From an uncultured Clostridia bacterium (GTDB lineage: Bacteria; Bacillota; Clostridia; Christensenellales; Aristaeellaceae), in NCBI GenBank assembly GCA_937906775.1, contig CALCUD010000145.1, forward strand, positions 1 through 38,119: a stretch of DNA of 38,119 bases, given 5' to 3'. This document shows positions 6,298-15,333 of this stretch, piece after piece. Under the pieces are notes generated by a model, which was not told the DNA's origin, ran no database searches, and saw only the letters and a list, made by a program, of their open reading frames with translations. The first letter of the stretch is position 1; each line of letters begins with the position of its first letter. The translations under genes were made by a program, and so were the position numbers.

Positions 6298-8763
6298 TCA
6301 ATCTTTGGTCAGAGAGCGGACGGCGAGCGTCAGGAACAGGAAACGGGAAGACCCGCCGCCCAGCACATATTCCAGCTGCTGCCACAGGAAGGGGAATTCC
6401 AGCAGCTCCGGGAAATCCGGAGCGATCAGCTCCGTACCGGAACAGACGCCGCCGGGGATATAGGACCAGTCCGCCCGGTTGGCGCAGTAAGCGGGGATCG
6501 TTGATTTTACGCCGACGCCCGAGACAAAGGAAGCAGTATTCCGGCCGGGATGGCAGCCCAGAAGGAAGTTCAGCGCGTCATCCAGCGGATCCTCCGGGCA
6601 CAGATCCGGGAAAGCTTTGCAGATCCAGTAATACCGGCAGGCGAACGTTTCCGCGACCCATCCGTTGCCCCAGTCGCGCGGAATATAGGGGACGCCGTAG
6701 GGGGAAGCTTGCAGCATCTTTTGCATTTCCGGCAACAGATCCCGGACGGCGGCGCGGAGCGTTTCTGTGAACACGGGATCCTTCAGCGCGCTGAAGACCC
6801 GGGCGGCTACCCAGGCGAGATCCTGCGGACACTCCCTGATCCAGCCGGTATGATCCGTGAGAAAATCCCGGTAAATCTGCTTTCCGGTTGTCAGATACAG
6901 TTCGGCGGCTGCGAAGAAGGGGGCTGTTTCCGCCCGGTCAAAGTCGGTGACGGCAAACAGCTCTTCGGCGACCTCCAGCGCGCGGGCGCCGAGCGCGTCA
7001 TTAAAGCCGCGCATGACCCGGGACGCCGCGGCGAGCTGTCCTGCGACCGTCAGTTCCCGCCGCGGATGATCCTCCGTGAAGACCCACCGGTCATCCCCGT
7101 TTCCGGGGATACCGTCCGTCATGACGGAGGCATCGCCGAGCAGCACGTACTGGCGCAGATCGCTGCAGATGATTCCGCGGTACAGGCGACCCAGCGCGTT
7201 ATAGCCGCCGACGACGGTGAGCAGTCCGTGTTCCACCTGCTGCAAAAGGTCGTTTTTTCCGTCCGGCTGATGGATTTCCACCGTATGGGAAGCCTGATCC
7301 ACCGTTGTTTCATCCCAGTAAACCCCGAATTCCTCCCGTGCGAGAGCGAGAAGATAGACATCGCCGGCCTGGGATTCCACCCGGAGATCGTAATCCCCTG
7401 CGTCATGCCAGCCGCCGGCGTTCAGCCCGGGAACAGGATCCCCGCTGCGGAACCGGGTCAGCGTATCGGGACCCTGAACATAGCCGTCAAAGTGATTATA
7501 ATTAACAGGAGCCATCCGGGCGTCATCCATATGGCACAGGCCGTGCCACACGCGGTACTTTTCGCTGACGCGCATATGGCACATCTGGACCGGGAGAAAA
7601 TATTCCAGCACGGGCTGCCATACACCGCGATCCAGCACATCGGACGCGATCGGGAAAACGGGGGACAGGGATCCGCCGTACCGGAGACGGTACAGCCCTT
7701 CCTCCCGGACAGAGGAAAAATCGCCGGTATAATAATTGTAACGAAGGAAAGCGCCCCAGGGCTTTACGGGAAGCCCGGCAACGGGAACAGGACCGTCCGG
7801 CGTGATCCGCTCCAGCAGGAGCGGATGGCAGCCCTCTGAACGGCGATCCGTTTCCACATACGCGATTTTCTTCCGGTCCGGATGATATCCGATCTGTGAG
7901 ATCTGGATCACCGGCGCGTAGCGGTAATCCGGGTCGACGGCGGGCAGCAGCAGCCAGCTCAGCGCGCCGGCTGTTTTTTCCGCGGGCAGAGCGGAAGAGA
8001 GGACAAACCAGCCGTTGTTGTGGTTCATCCGCCCGTCGTACAGTTCCAGATCCGCGTTTTCGCTGATCACGGTGAAACGTGACAGATCATCCTCCGGGCA
8101 GCAGGTAAAGCGGCGTCCTGACGCGAGCGGCATACCGTTCAGCGTGTCGGCGGTGAGAGGAGAAAATCCTTTTCCCGCACCGGTCAGACGGTCCGGATCT
8201 GCATGGCGGCCGTCAGGGACGGGGAGGCTGAAGAGCGCGTTCGCGGGATGGCTCTCCGTCGGCCCGCCGGGCTGGCGGGGGAAGATCCCGGAATGGCTGT
8301 CCATCAGCCAGGAACGGCCGAACAGCCGGCCGGGGACAAGCTCCAGATTGAAACGCAGTTTTCCGAGAAAACGGTCCGGAACCGCCCTGTCCAGATCCAC
8401 AGAGATCCGTACACCGCCATCTTCCGGCACGGCTGTGACCGTATAGCTGAAGGCGAAATCCGGGGCCAGGGTCGGATTGAAACCTTTCAGATGGTTTTTT
8501 TCATCCGGATACGACAGTCTGGCGATCATGGCACCCGTTTCCGGAACGGTTTTCCGTTCCAGAAGACAGGAGGAAGGCTGGAACTGGCCGGGCGTCGGCT
8601 CAAAACGCAGATCACCGCAGGCGGCAACCCGGACGTCATTCATGATCAGGGTGATCCCGGACTGGTGCTGAGCCGGGTTATGTTCGCTGAAAACGATGAC
8701 ATCCACACCTTCGCAGCGCAGCGTCTGGTTCCGGGAATCGAGGGCGAATGAACAAGGCTTCAT
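6298..8763 (-). CDS. Glycoside hydrolase family 9 protein with Ig-like N-terminal domain, no signal peptide
   Basis: An 821-residue enzyme of the GH9 (cellulase/exo-glycosidase) group. Residues about 285-375 resemble the cellulase N-terminal Ig-like domain (QISQIGYHPDRKKIAYVE). The catalytic barrel follows, with GGWHDAGDYD at 450-459 giving the catalytic base Asp pair. The C-terminal LLGCHPGRN segment is present, and a Glu in QLEYVLGG is a candidate acid. Residues 1-285 form an extra, mostly beta region that I do not recognise. No signal peptide, dockerin or CBM is seen, so a cytoplasmic role on imported oligosaccharides is inferred. The start at 8763 is chosen because GGAGGCG lies upstream of it; an ATG at 8778 would add five residues covering that site. 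Confidence 0.85.
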   Translation of the reverse strand: MKPCSFALDSRNQTLRCEGVDVIVFSEHNPAQHQSGITLIMNDVRVAACGDLRFEPTPGQFQPSSCLLERKTVPETGAMIARLSYPDEKNHLKGFNPTLAPDFAFSYTVTAVPEDGGVRISVDLDRAVPDRFLGKLRFNLELVPGRLFGRSWLMDSHSGIFPRQPGGPTESHPANALFSLPVPDGRHADPDRLTGAGKGFSPLTADTLNGMPLASGRRFTCCPEDDLSRFTVISENADLELYDGRMNHNNGWFVLSSALPAEKTAGALSWLLLPAVDPDYRYAPVIQISQIGYHPDRKKIAYVETDRRSEGCHPLLLERITPDGPVPVAGLPVKPWGAFLRYNYYTGDFSSVREEGLYRLRYGGSLSPVFPIASDVLDRGVWQPVLEYFLPVQMCHMRVSEKYRVWHGLCHMDDARMAPVNYNHFDGYVQGPDTLTRFRSGDPVPGLNAGGWHDAGDYDLRVESQAGDVYLLALAREEFGVYWDETTVDQASHTVEIHQPDGKNDLLQQVEHGLLTVVGGYNALGRLYRGIICSDLRQYVLLGDASVMTDGIPGNGDDRWVFTEDHPRRELTVAGQLAAASRVMRGFNDALGARALEVAEELFAVTDFDRAETAPFFAAAELYLTTGKQIYRDFLTDHTGWIRECPQDLAWVAARVFSALKDPVFTETLRAAVRDLLPEMQKMLQASPYGVPYIPRDWGNGWVAETFACRYYWICKAFPDLCPEDPLDDALNFLLGCHPGRNTASFVSGVGVKSTIPAYCANRADWSYIPGGVCSGTELIAPDFPELLEFPFLWQQLEYVLGGGSSRFLFLTLAVRSLTKD

Positions 8764-8828
8764 GGGGAACGCCTCCATCCTTGATTTTCGGATTATGTAT
8801 AAATCGTTACCTTTGCCTTTTCCCGGTT

Positions 8829-8857
8829 ATTCTACCATATCCACGTTACGGATACAA
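8829..8857 (-). promoter_or_regulatory. Candidate promoter for the GH9 gene
   Basis: On the minus strand TTGTAT (8852-8857) and TAGAAT (8829-8834) are spaced by 17 bases. The -10 matches 5 of 6 and the -35 only 3 of 6. It faces away from the glyS promoter in the same 303-base gap. Confidence 0.4.
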
Positions 8858-8926
8858 TCGCGGCGAACCGGAGAAAACGACGGAAGTATTGTAAAAAGCG
8901 ATCGCGACAGAAAGAACGTCCGGAAG

Positions 8927-8939
8927 TCCCGTAACGGGA
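8927..8939. other. 13-base palindrome between GH9 and glyS
   Basis: TCCCGTAACGGGA is a perfect inverted repeat (6+1+6) in the divergent gap, about 50 bases upstream of the glyS -35. It could be a regulator-binding site. Apart from this and the two promoters the 303-base gap shows nothing recognisable. Confidence 0.35.
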
Positions 8940-8987
8940 GCATGAACGCAAGATCCGCAGGAAGCCGTAAGATTTGACGGATATGCA

Positions 8988-9016
8988 TTGACAAATACGG
9001 GGTGAAACCCTATGAT
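8988..9016 (+). promoter_or_regulatory. Strong promoter for glyS
   Basis: TTGACA (8988-8993), a 17-base spacer and TATGAT (9011-9016) form a near-consensus housekeeping promoter. The implied leader is only about 44 bases, which leaves no room for a T-box riboswitch. Confidence 0.85.
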
Positions 9017-9066
9017 AGAACCTGTGTATCCACACGCAAGAACGCTTTTTTCGGGAGGATATAACC

Positions 9067-10446
9067 ATGGCTGAACTGACGATGGACAAGCTGGTCGCGC
9101 TGTGCAAAAACCGCGGCTTTATCTTCGCGGGCTCCGAGATTTACGGCGGCCTGGCCAACACCTGGGACTACGGTCCCCTGGGCGTGGAGTTCAAGAACAA
9201 TGTGAAGAAGGCCTGGTGGCAGAAGTTTGTTCAGGAAAGCAAATATAACACAGGTCTGGACTGCGCCATTCTGATGAACCGCGAAGTCTGGGTTGCCAGC
9301 GGCCATGTCGGCGGCTTCAACGATCCGCTGATGGACTGTAAAGCCTGTAAGGCCCGCTTCCGCGCGGACAAGCTGATCGAGGACTTCACCAAGGGCGAGG
9401 AGACCGGCGACGGCTGGAGCAACGCGGAGCTCGAGGAATACATCGCGAATCATGATATCGTCTGCCCCGTCTGCGGTAAAAAGGACTTTACCGGGATCCG
9501 CCAGTTCAACCTGATGTTCAAGACATTCGCCGGCGTCAACGAAGACAGCGCGAATGAAATCTATCTGCGGCCCGAAACGGCGCAGGGCATCTTTGTCAAT
9601 TTCCAGAATGCCATGCGTACCACCCGAAAAAAGCTGCCCGCCGGTATCGCGCAGATCGGAAAATCATTCCGTAACGAGATCACTCCCGGCAACTTCATCT
9701 TCCGCGTCCGTGAATTTGAGCAGATGGAGCTTGAATTCTTCTGCAAGCCCGGCGAAGATCTGGAATGGTTCAATTACTGGCGTTCCTTCTGCCGCGAATG
9801 GCTGCTGAAGCTGGGCATCAAAGAGGAGAGCCTGCGCCTGCGTGACCATGAACCCGAGAAGCTGGCCTTCTATTCCAAGGCGACCACCGACTTCGAGTTC
9901 CTGTTCCCCTTCGGATGGGGCGAACTGTGGGGTGTGGCTGACCGCACGGATTATGACCTGACCCAGCATCAGAATCACTCCGGTAAATCCATGGAATATC
10001 TGGATCCGGTGACCAACGAGAAATATATTCCCTACTGCATCGAGCCCTCTCTGGGGGTTGACCGTATGGTTCTGGCATTCCTGTGCAATGCGTACGATGA
10101 AGAGGAACTTGAAGGCGGCGACGTACGCACCGTGCTGCATCTGCATCCCGCGCTGGCGCCCTACAAGGCTGCTGTTCTGCCCCTGCAGAAGAATAAGCTG
10201 GGCGATCTGGCGAGCGGGATTCACGCCGATCTGGCCAAGTACTTCCCCGTGGAATACGACGAGACCGGATCCATCGGGAAACGCTACCGCCGTCAGGACG
10301 AAATCGGAACGCCCTTCTGTATCTGCGTTGACTTCGACACTGAGGCGACCCAGAGCGTTACGATCCGCGACCGGGATACCATGCAGCAGGAGCGAGTGGC
10401 TCTGGCCGATGTGCGCAAGTACATTGAAGACCGGATGCGCTTCTGA
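9067..10446 (+). CDS. glyS: Glycyl-tRNA synthetase (single-chain, class II)
   Basis: A 459-residue class II aminoacyl-tRNA synthetase charging tRNA-Gly, of the homodimeric alpha2 type rather than the alpha2beta2 type. Visible marks are GSEIYGGLANTWDYGPLG near the N-terminus and a zinc-finger-like pair CKAC...CPVC. Motif 2 is FRNEITPGNFIFRVREFEQ and motif 3 is GVDRMVLAF. A C-terminal anticodon-binding domain holds LGDLASGI and GKRYRRQDEIGTPF. GGGAGG lies 8 bases before the ATG. It stands alone between its own promoter and terminators. Length is normal for the family. Confidence 0.97.
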   Translation: MAELTMDKLVALCKNRGFIFAGSEIYGGLANTWDYGPLGVEFKNNVKKAWWQKFVQESKYNTGLDCAILMNREVWVASGHVGGFNDPLMDCKACKARFRADKLIEDFTKGEETGDGWSNAELEEYIANHDIVCPVCGKKDFTGIRQFNLMFKTFAGVNEDSANEIYLRPETAQGIFVNFQNAMRTTRKKLPAGIAQIGKSFRNEITPGNFIFRVREFEQMELEFFCKPGEDLEWFNYWRSFCREWLLKLGIKEESLRLRDHEPEKLAFYSKATTDFEFLFPFGWGELWGVADRTDYDLTQHQNHSGKSMEYLDPVTNEKYIPYCIEPSLGVDRMVLAFLCNAYDEEELEGGDVRTVLHLHPALAPYKAAVLPLQKNKLGDLASGIHADLAKYFPVEYDETGSIGKRYRRQDEIGTPFCICVDFDTEATQSVTIRDRDTMQQERVALADVRKYIEDRMRF

Positions 10447-10480
10447 TCCCTGTTCCGTTCATCCGGAAAAACCGTTTATG

Positions 10481-10516
10481 AAACCCGCCGGCGGAGTGAT
10501 CCGCCGGCGGGTTTTT
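10481..10516 (+). terminator. Rho-independent terminator after glyS
   Basis: CCGCCGGCGG pairs with itself around AGTGAT, with the stem extended by AACC/GGTT and followed by TTTTT. The stem is long and GC-rich. On the minus strand it is followed by a shorter T-run, so it may serve hemZ too. Confidence 0.93.
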
Positions 10517-10521
10517 CAGAT

Positions 10522-10549
10522 CGGCGGCCCGGAAAGCCGCCGGTTTTTT
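10522..10549 (+). terminator. Second terminator after glyS
   Basis: CGGCGGC (10522-10528) and GCCGCCG (10536-10542) enclose 7 bases and are followed by GTTTTTT. It backs up the first terminator and ends at the hemZ stop codon. Confidence 0.75.
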
Positions 10550-11996
10550 ATTGGGCTTCACAAAGGAACAGTTTACGCTTCCTTTCGGCCATTTCTTCGA
10601 TCCGGTCGATGTACTGTCCGATATTGCTGACATTGGGGGAGCGGGTGATATGTCCTTCCTCCGGCCAGATGCGCTTTGAGATCCCGCCTGCGCCGAGGGC
10701 CAGGATGTGGGAGGTCTCTTCCATGATGTCGACATTGTACAGACAGGCATGACCCGGGAGAGCGTAACCGGTATTTTCCTGATTCCCGGCCATGTATTTC
10801 TGCCGGTAAAGATAATAGGGTTCCATACCCAGCGAGCGCGCGGTTTGCAGCCCGAGATCCACCATTCCGGCTGTCATCTGCCCGTCAGGAAGAGGTGCAT
10901 TCTCCAGATGCATCCGGGAGGAGCGCTTGATCGCCAGCGTGTGGACGGTGAGGCTGTCCGGATGCAGGGCAACGGCTTCCTCCATCGTGCGGGCGAAATC
11001 CGCAAGGTTTTCGCCGGGAAGCCCGGCAATCACATCCATGTTGATGTGGGAGATCTGTTCCTCCCGGGCCAGCGCGTAGGCTTCCCGGACCTGTGCCGAG
11101 GTATGCGCCCGGCCGATAATCTGTAAAGTCCGGTCGTTCATGGTCTGGGGATTGATGGAGATCCGTCCGATTCCGTGTTCCCGGATGGCGCGCAGTTTTG
11201 CCCGGGTCAGTGTGTCCGGCCGCCCGGCTTCCACCGTGTATTCCCACGCGCCGGGGAAATGGACGGAGATCAGATCGAGCAGACGGTTGAAATCTCCTTC
11301 CGGCAGCGCGGTCGGCGTTCCGCCGCCCACATACAGCGCCCGGAGACGCTTTCCGGTCTCTTTCAGCAGCGCTGCGCCGGCCCGGATCTCCTTTTCCAGC
11401 GCGTCCATGTATGGCGGAACAAGCTTTCCCCGGCCGATCTCGCCGGAGGAAAAGGAACAGTAGGCGCAGCGGGTCGTGCAAAAGGGGATCCCGATATAGA
11501 CATCCAGATATTCGTCGCCGGGAGCGGGAAGCCGGTCCTGTACGCGGACGATTTCCGCCAGCAGGGCGGCCTTTTCGGGAAGGACATCAAACACCGAGAT
11601 CAGCCGGCTGACAGATTCCGCTTCGGGCAGACCGTTTCCCAGCGCTTCCCGCATCAGGTGGGTCGGCCGGATCCCGGTGAGGCTGCCCCAGGGGGGATGG
11701 ATCCCTGTCAGCTCCCGGCAGAGGTCATACAGCGTCTGCTTGCAGAGACGGCGGGCGGCGCGCTTCCGGTGGAGCTCCCGGAGCCGGGAATCCGGTTCCG
11801 CGGCTGGGACCGGCGTTTCGCGGGACAGGGAACGGACCCCGTCCGAGAAGGTGACCCGGTAGGATCCGCTGATTTCTTCCGCAGTAAAGGTGAAACGGAT
11901 CGGAGTTTCCCAGGCCGCGTCCGGAATGTCAAAAAGCCGGGTCACGTTCATGAGCTCCGGCTGTACGGTTTCCAGGTAAAGATCAAGATCGGTCAT
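10548..11996 (-). CDS. hemZ: HemZ-type radical SAM protein (coproporphyrinogen dehydrogenase family)
   Basis: A 482-residue protein of the HemN/HemZ radical SAM family. After an N-terminal region of about 165 residues, typical of HemZ, the cluster ligands appear as Cys173, Cys177 and Cys180 (CTTRCAYC). GGGTPTALPEGD and INPQTMNDRTLQIIGRAH follow. The family is linked to oxygen-independent porphyrin synthesis, but HemZ members are not firmly shown to oxidise coproporphyrinogen and may have other substrates. The ATG at 11996 has AAGGAG just upstream; a TTG at 12032 in frame lacks support. Last gene of the recJ-rel-dtd-MBL block and converges with glyS. Confidence 0.9.
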   Translation of the reverse strand: MTDLDLYLETVQPELMNVTRLFDIPDAAWETPIRFTFTAEEISGSYRVTFSDGVRSLSRETPVPAAEPDSRLRELHRKRAARRLCKQTLYDLCRELTGIHPPWGSLTGIRPTHLMREALGNGLPEAESVSRLISVFDVLPEKAALLAEIVRVQDRLPAPGDEYLDVYIGIPFCTTRCAYCSFSSGEIGRGKLVPPYMDALEKEIRAGAALLKETGKRLRALYVGGGTPTALPEGDFNRLLDLISVHFPGAWEYTVEAGRPDTLTRAKLRAIREHGIGRISINPQTMNDRTLQIIGRAHTSAQVREAYALAREEQISHINMDVIAGLPGENLADFARTMEEAVALHPDSLTVHTLAIKRSSRMHLENAPLPDGQMTAGMVDLGLQTARSLGMEPYYLYRQKYMAGNQENTGYALPGHACLYNVDIMEETSHILALGAGGISKRIWPEEGHITRSPNVSNIGQYIDRIEEMAERKRKLFLCEAQ

Positions 11997-12028
11997 GGAT
12001 TCTCCTTCAGGGGTTTCGTTGCTTTCGT

Positions 12029-12595
12029 TCAATCCTGATGTCCGGGATGCAGCGTATGATCCTTCGCGAGCGGGATCAGACGGCGCAGGGAACGCATGAT
12101 GGCTGCGCTGTCGCCGCCGGGAAGATCGGTCCGACCCCAGCCGTGCTCAAACATCGTATCCCCGGAAAAAAGATCGGAATCGGTAAGATAGCTGACGCTT
12201 CCGGGCGTGTGGCCCGGGGTGTGAAGAACCGTGAAGATCAGTCCGGCCAGCCGGAGCACTTCCCCGTCCCGGACGAAATCGGTTGCTTCGGGCGCGGTGA
12301 TCTCCCGGTCCAGCATGGACAGCCCGGCGTTCAGAGCGGCGTCCCGCAACATGGGCGCGTCCAGCTGATGAATGAATAGGCGGGTTCCTTTATCCATCAG
12401 TGCGCGAACGGCGCCGATATGGTCGAAATGTCCGTGGGTAAGCAGAATGGCTTCGATCTTTTTTTCGCCGGCGGCCTTCAGAATCCGTTCCGGTTCCGCA
12501 CCGGGATCGATGACAACACATCGGTCCCCGCCTTCCGCGGACAGAATGTAGCAGGCTGTTTCCAAAGGACCGACATGGCATGTGATGATTTCCAT
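12029..12595 (-). CDS. MBL-fold metallohydrolase (glyoxalase II-like), short C-terminus
   Basis: A 188-residue zinc hydrolase of the YqgX/GloB-like group. THGHFDH (53-59), His129 in HTPGHT, Asp146 in FSGDT and His186 in HPGH give the metal ligands. The substrate is unknown; glutathione thioesters are unlikely in most Clostridia. The protein stops at GHQD, two residues after the last ligand, whereas relatives run about 15-20 residues on and end in a NP(F/Y) tail. The same frame continues after the TGA for 11 codons (TKATKPLKENP) and would end in a TGA overlapping the hemZ ATG, which suggests a recent nonsense change in a once coupled gene pair. Confidence 0.88.
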   Translation of the reverse strand: MEIITCHVGPLETACYILSAEGGDRCVVIDPGAEPERILKAAGEKKIEAILLTHGHFDHIGAVRALMDKGTRLFIHQLDAPMLRDAALNAGLSMLDREITAPEATDFVRDGEVLRLAGLIFTVLHTPGHTPGSVSYLTDSDLFSGDTMFEHGWGRTDLPGGDSAAIMRSLRRLIPLAKDHTLHPGHQD

Positions 12596-12603
12596 AAACT
12601 ACC

Positions 12604-13053
12604 TCAGAAGTTTTTTTCCGAATCGAGCAGAATGGTGACAGGGCCGTCGTTGACAAGGGAAACTTTCATTTCCGTCCGGAAACGCCCGGTTTCAACATGA
12701 ATCCCTTTTTCCCGCCACGCGGCAACCAGCCGTTCGTACATTTCATTGGCCGGTTCCGGCTTCGCGGCGCGGAAATAACTGGGCCTGCGCCCGCCGCGCG
12801 CATCGCCGTACAGCGTGAACTGGCTGACCGCGAGGATCGCGCCGCCGCTGTCGAGAACGGAACGGTTCATGACGCCGTTTTCATCGTCAAAGATCCGCAG
12901 ATTCGGCACCTTGTCAACCATATATTTCAGATCGGCTTCCGTATCCTCCGAGGATACTCCGATGAGCACCATGAGTCCCGGCCCGATCGCACCGACCGTT
13001 TCTCCGTCGACTGTGACGGATGCTTCCGTCACCCGCTGTACTACGCAACGCAT
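12604..13053 (-). CDS. dtd: D-aminoacyl-tRNA deacylase
   Basis: A 149-residue protein that removes D-amino acids and glycine mischarged on tRNA. The N-terminus MRCVVQRVTEASVTV, the SQFTLYGD motif at about 77-84 and the C-terminal NDGPVTILLDS motif are diagnostic. GGAGG lies 7 bases before this ATG, and longer in-frame openings upstream run into rel sequence and are rejected. It is 52 bases downstream of rel, the usual rel-dtd arrangement of Bacillota. Confidence 0.96.
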   Translation of the reverse strand: MRCVVQRVTEASVTVDGETVGAIGPGLMVLIGVSSEDTEADLKYMVDKVPNLRIFDDENGVMNRSVLDSGGAILAVSQFTLYGDARGGRRPSYFRAAKPEPANEMYERLVAAWREKGIHVETGRFRTEMKVSLVNDGPVTILLDSEKNF

Positions 13054-13105
13054 GTTCTGTCCTCCATAACGGAGCAGTTCGGCTCCGATGCTTTCCGGGT
13101 CTGCG

Positions 13106-15310
13106 TCAGCCTGTGACGCGGTAGACATCCAGAACATCCGTTTTGTTCCGGAGCGCCTGGATAACCTTGTCCATCTGTTCCCGGGAATGGACGTCCAGTG
13201 TGAGCCGAAGCGTCGAGATCCGGCTCCGGTCATCTGAGGAAGCGGAAGCGGCTTTGATGGACACGTTCATTTCGCCGATGATGGACGCGATCTCGCCGAG
13301 CATATTGACCCGGTCATAGGCGACTACTTTGATCGAGGCCAGGAAGGAGGCTTCACCTTCCAGTGCCCATTCGACGGGGATCCGGCGCTCTTTTTCGCCG
13401 TTCAGGGCGTTGGGACATTCTGCTTTGTGGATGGTGACGCCGCGGCCGCGTGTGATATAGCCGATGATATCATCTCCGGGGACCGGACTGCAGCACCGCG
13501 CGAAGCGGATCGGAATATCCAGGTCTTCGTTCCCGGTCATGACGATTCCGTGGTTAGCGCGGCGCTGATTCAGATGATGCTCGTCGATCTGGTCCGGGAT
13601 CTCGGTCAGCTCCGGAACGGCCGGGGCTTCCTTCTGCTTTTGTTCTTCCAAAAGGCGCGTGACAACGTAGATCGCAGAGATCCCGCCGTAGCCGACGGAG
13701 CCGCAGATATCCTCCCATTCGGTAAAGCCGTACTTTTTCAGCATCGGCTCATAGTATTCGGGCTTGGCCAGATCGCTGAAACGGACGCCCCGGTGAGCGC
13801 ATTCCTTCTCGATCATTTCGCGGCCCAGCTCGATATTTTCGGCTTTCAGTTCCTTTTTGATAAACTGACGGATCTTGGCCTTGGCCTGAGGCGTTTTACA
13901 GATCCGGAGCCAGTCCGTACTCGGTCCTTTGCAGGACGCGGAAGTCATGATCTCGACGCGGTCGCCCGTTTCCAGCGCAGTGTCCAGCGGCACGATCTTG
14001 CCGTTGACCTTTGCGCCGACGCACTTGTTGCCGACGGCGGAGTGGACCCGGTAGGCGAAATCCAGCGGTGTGGCGCCCTTGGGCATGGAAAGAACGTCGC
14101 CCTTCGGGGTGAAAAGGAAAACCTCCTCGGAGAACAGGTCGGTCTTCAGCGTGTCGATGAATTCCTTGCTGTCGCGCGTGTCGCTCTGCCAGTCCAGAAT
14201 CTGCCGGACCCAGGTGAGCTTATTGTCCAGATCGCTGCTGCGCTCGGCGCCTTCCTTGTAGCGCCAGTGGGCGGCGATACCGTATTCCGCAATGCGATGC
14301 ATCTCCCAGGTCCGGATCTGGACCTCAAAGGGGAAGGGCATCTTCCGGCCGCCCATGACGGTCGTGTGCAGGGATTGGTACATGTTGGCCTTCGGAACGG
14401 AGATATAATCCTTGAACCGGCCGGGGACCTGATTCCACAGCGTATGAACGATCCCCAGCACGGCGTAGCAGTCCGGAACGGTATCCACGATGACGCGGAT
14501 GGCGATCAGATCGTATATCTGTTCAAAGGGTTTGTTCTGAAGAACCATTTTCCGGTAGATCGAATAGAAATGCTTCGAACGGCCGTCGATCTCGTAGTGG
14601 ATATTCTGTTCTTCCAGACGGGCGGAAAGTTCGTCGATGACCATGCGGATGTTTTCTTCCCGTTCGGCGCGTTTCATGCCTACGAGATGGATGATGTTTT
14701 TATATCCGTCCGGGTCGATATACTTGAGGGACAGATCTTCCAGCTCCTGCTTGAGGGCATAGACGCCCAGCCGGTGCGCCAGGGGGGCGTAGATGTCCAG
14801 GGTTTCGCGGGCGATGGAGGCACGGCGGTTTTCTGACTGGAAGCGCAGTGTGCGCATATTATGCAGCCGGTCGGCCAGCTTGATCAGCACGACCCGGATA
14901 TCCTTGCTCATGGCCAGGATCATCTTCCGGACGCTTTCGGCCTGGGCTTCCTCCCGGTCGGCAAAATCGAGCTTGTTCAGCTTGGTCACACCGTCGACCA
15001 GCTCCGCGACTTCCTCGCCGAATTCTGTCCGGATGGTGTCAAGCGTGATTCCTTCGCAGTCCTCGACGGTATCGTGCAGGAGACCTGCGGCGATCGTCGG
15101 CGGGTCGATCATCAGATCGGCCAGGATACTGGCGACGAAGCAGGGGTGAATGAAATAGGGTTCGCCGCTTTTCCGGATCTGTCCCGCGTGGGCGTTTTCG
15201 GCAAAGTGCCAGGCTTTTTCAACAAGGAGGTAACCGTCTCCGGGGTGATACTTTTTGACGCGGGCCAGCATCTGGTCCAGCGGCATGGCTTCATATCCTG
15301 AAAAACCCAT
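13106..15310 (-). CDS. rel: Bifunctional (p)ppGpp synthetase/hydrolase (Rel)
   Basis: A 734-residue long RelA/SpoT homologue that makes and degrades the alarmone (p)ppGpp. In order: an HD hydrolase domain with HDTVED at 79-84; the synthetase domain around 235-345 with RFKDYISVPKANMYQSLHT; a TGS domain at about 393-455; a helical and zinc-finger region with RCCSPVPGD; and a C-terminal ACT domain with IKAASASSDD. Both hydrolase and synthetase motifs look intact. AAAGGAGGAGG precedes the ATG. It follows recJ after 23 bases; apt, often placed between them in relatives, is missing here. Confidence 0.97.
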   Translation of the reverse strand: MGFSGYEAMPLDQMLARVKKYHPGDGYLLVEKAWHFAENAHAGQIRKSGEPYFIHPCFVASILADLMIDPPTIAAGLLHDTVEDCEGITLDTIRTEFGEEVAELVDGVTKLNKLDFADREEAQAESVRKMILAMSKDIRVVLIKLADRLHNMRTLRFQSENRRASIARETLDIYAPLAHRLGVYALKQELEDLSLKYIDPDGYKNIIHLVGMKRAEREENIRMVIDELSARLEEQNIHYEIDGRSKHFYSIYRKMVLQNKPFEQIYDLIAIRVIVDTVPDCYAVLGIVHTLWNQVPGRFKDYISVPKANMYQSLHTTVMGGRKMPFPFEVQIRTWEMHRIAEYGIAAHWRYKEGAERSSDLDNKLTWVRQILDWQSDTRDSKEFIDTLKTDLFSEEVFLFTPKGDVLSMPKGATPLDFAYRVHSAVGNKCVGAKVNGKIVPLDTALETGDRVEIMTSASCKGPSTDWLRICKTPQAKAKIRQFIKKELKAENIELGREMIEKECAHRGVRFSDLAKPEYYEPMLKKYGFTEWEDICGSVGYGGISAIYVVTRLLEEQKQKEAPAVPELTEIPDQIDEHHLNQRRANHGIVMTGNEDLDIPIRFARCCSPVPGDDIIGYITRGRGVTIHKAECPNALNGEKERRIPVEWALEGEASFLASIKVVAYDRVNMLGEIASIIGEMNVSIKAASASSDDRSRISTLRLTLDVHSREQMDKVIQALRNKTDVLDVYRVTG

Positions 15311-15333
15311 GAGCCTCCTCCTTTCAGACAGGT

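Noticed and set aside
6550..7839. Long plus-strand ORF opposite the GH9 gene
   Set aside because: It is a shadow frame in GC-rich DNA; the minus-strand GH9 reading has clear family motifs.
10481..10549. CRISPR or tandem repeat
   Set aside because: The repeated CCGCCGGCGG elements are two terminator stems, not spaced repeats.
12604..13233. Longer dtd reading starting at 13233
   Set aside because: The extra 60 residues overlap the end of rel and are not dtd-like; the ATG at 13053 has a good ribosome site and the family N-terminus.
13427..14836. Plus-strand 469-codon ORF opposite rel
   Set aside because: It is antisense to a fully conserved Rel protein, with no ribosome site or family resemblance.
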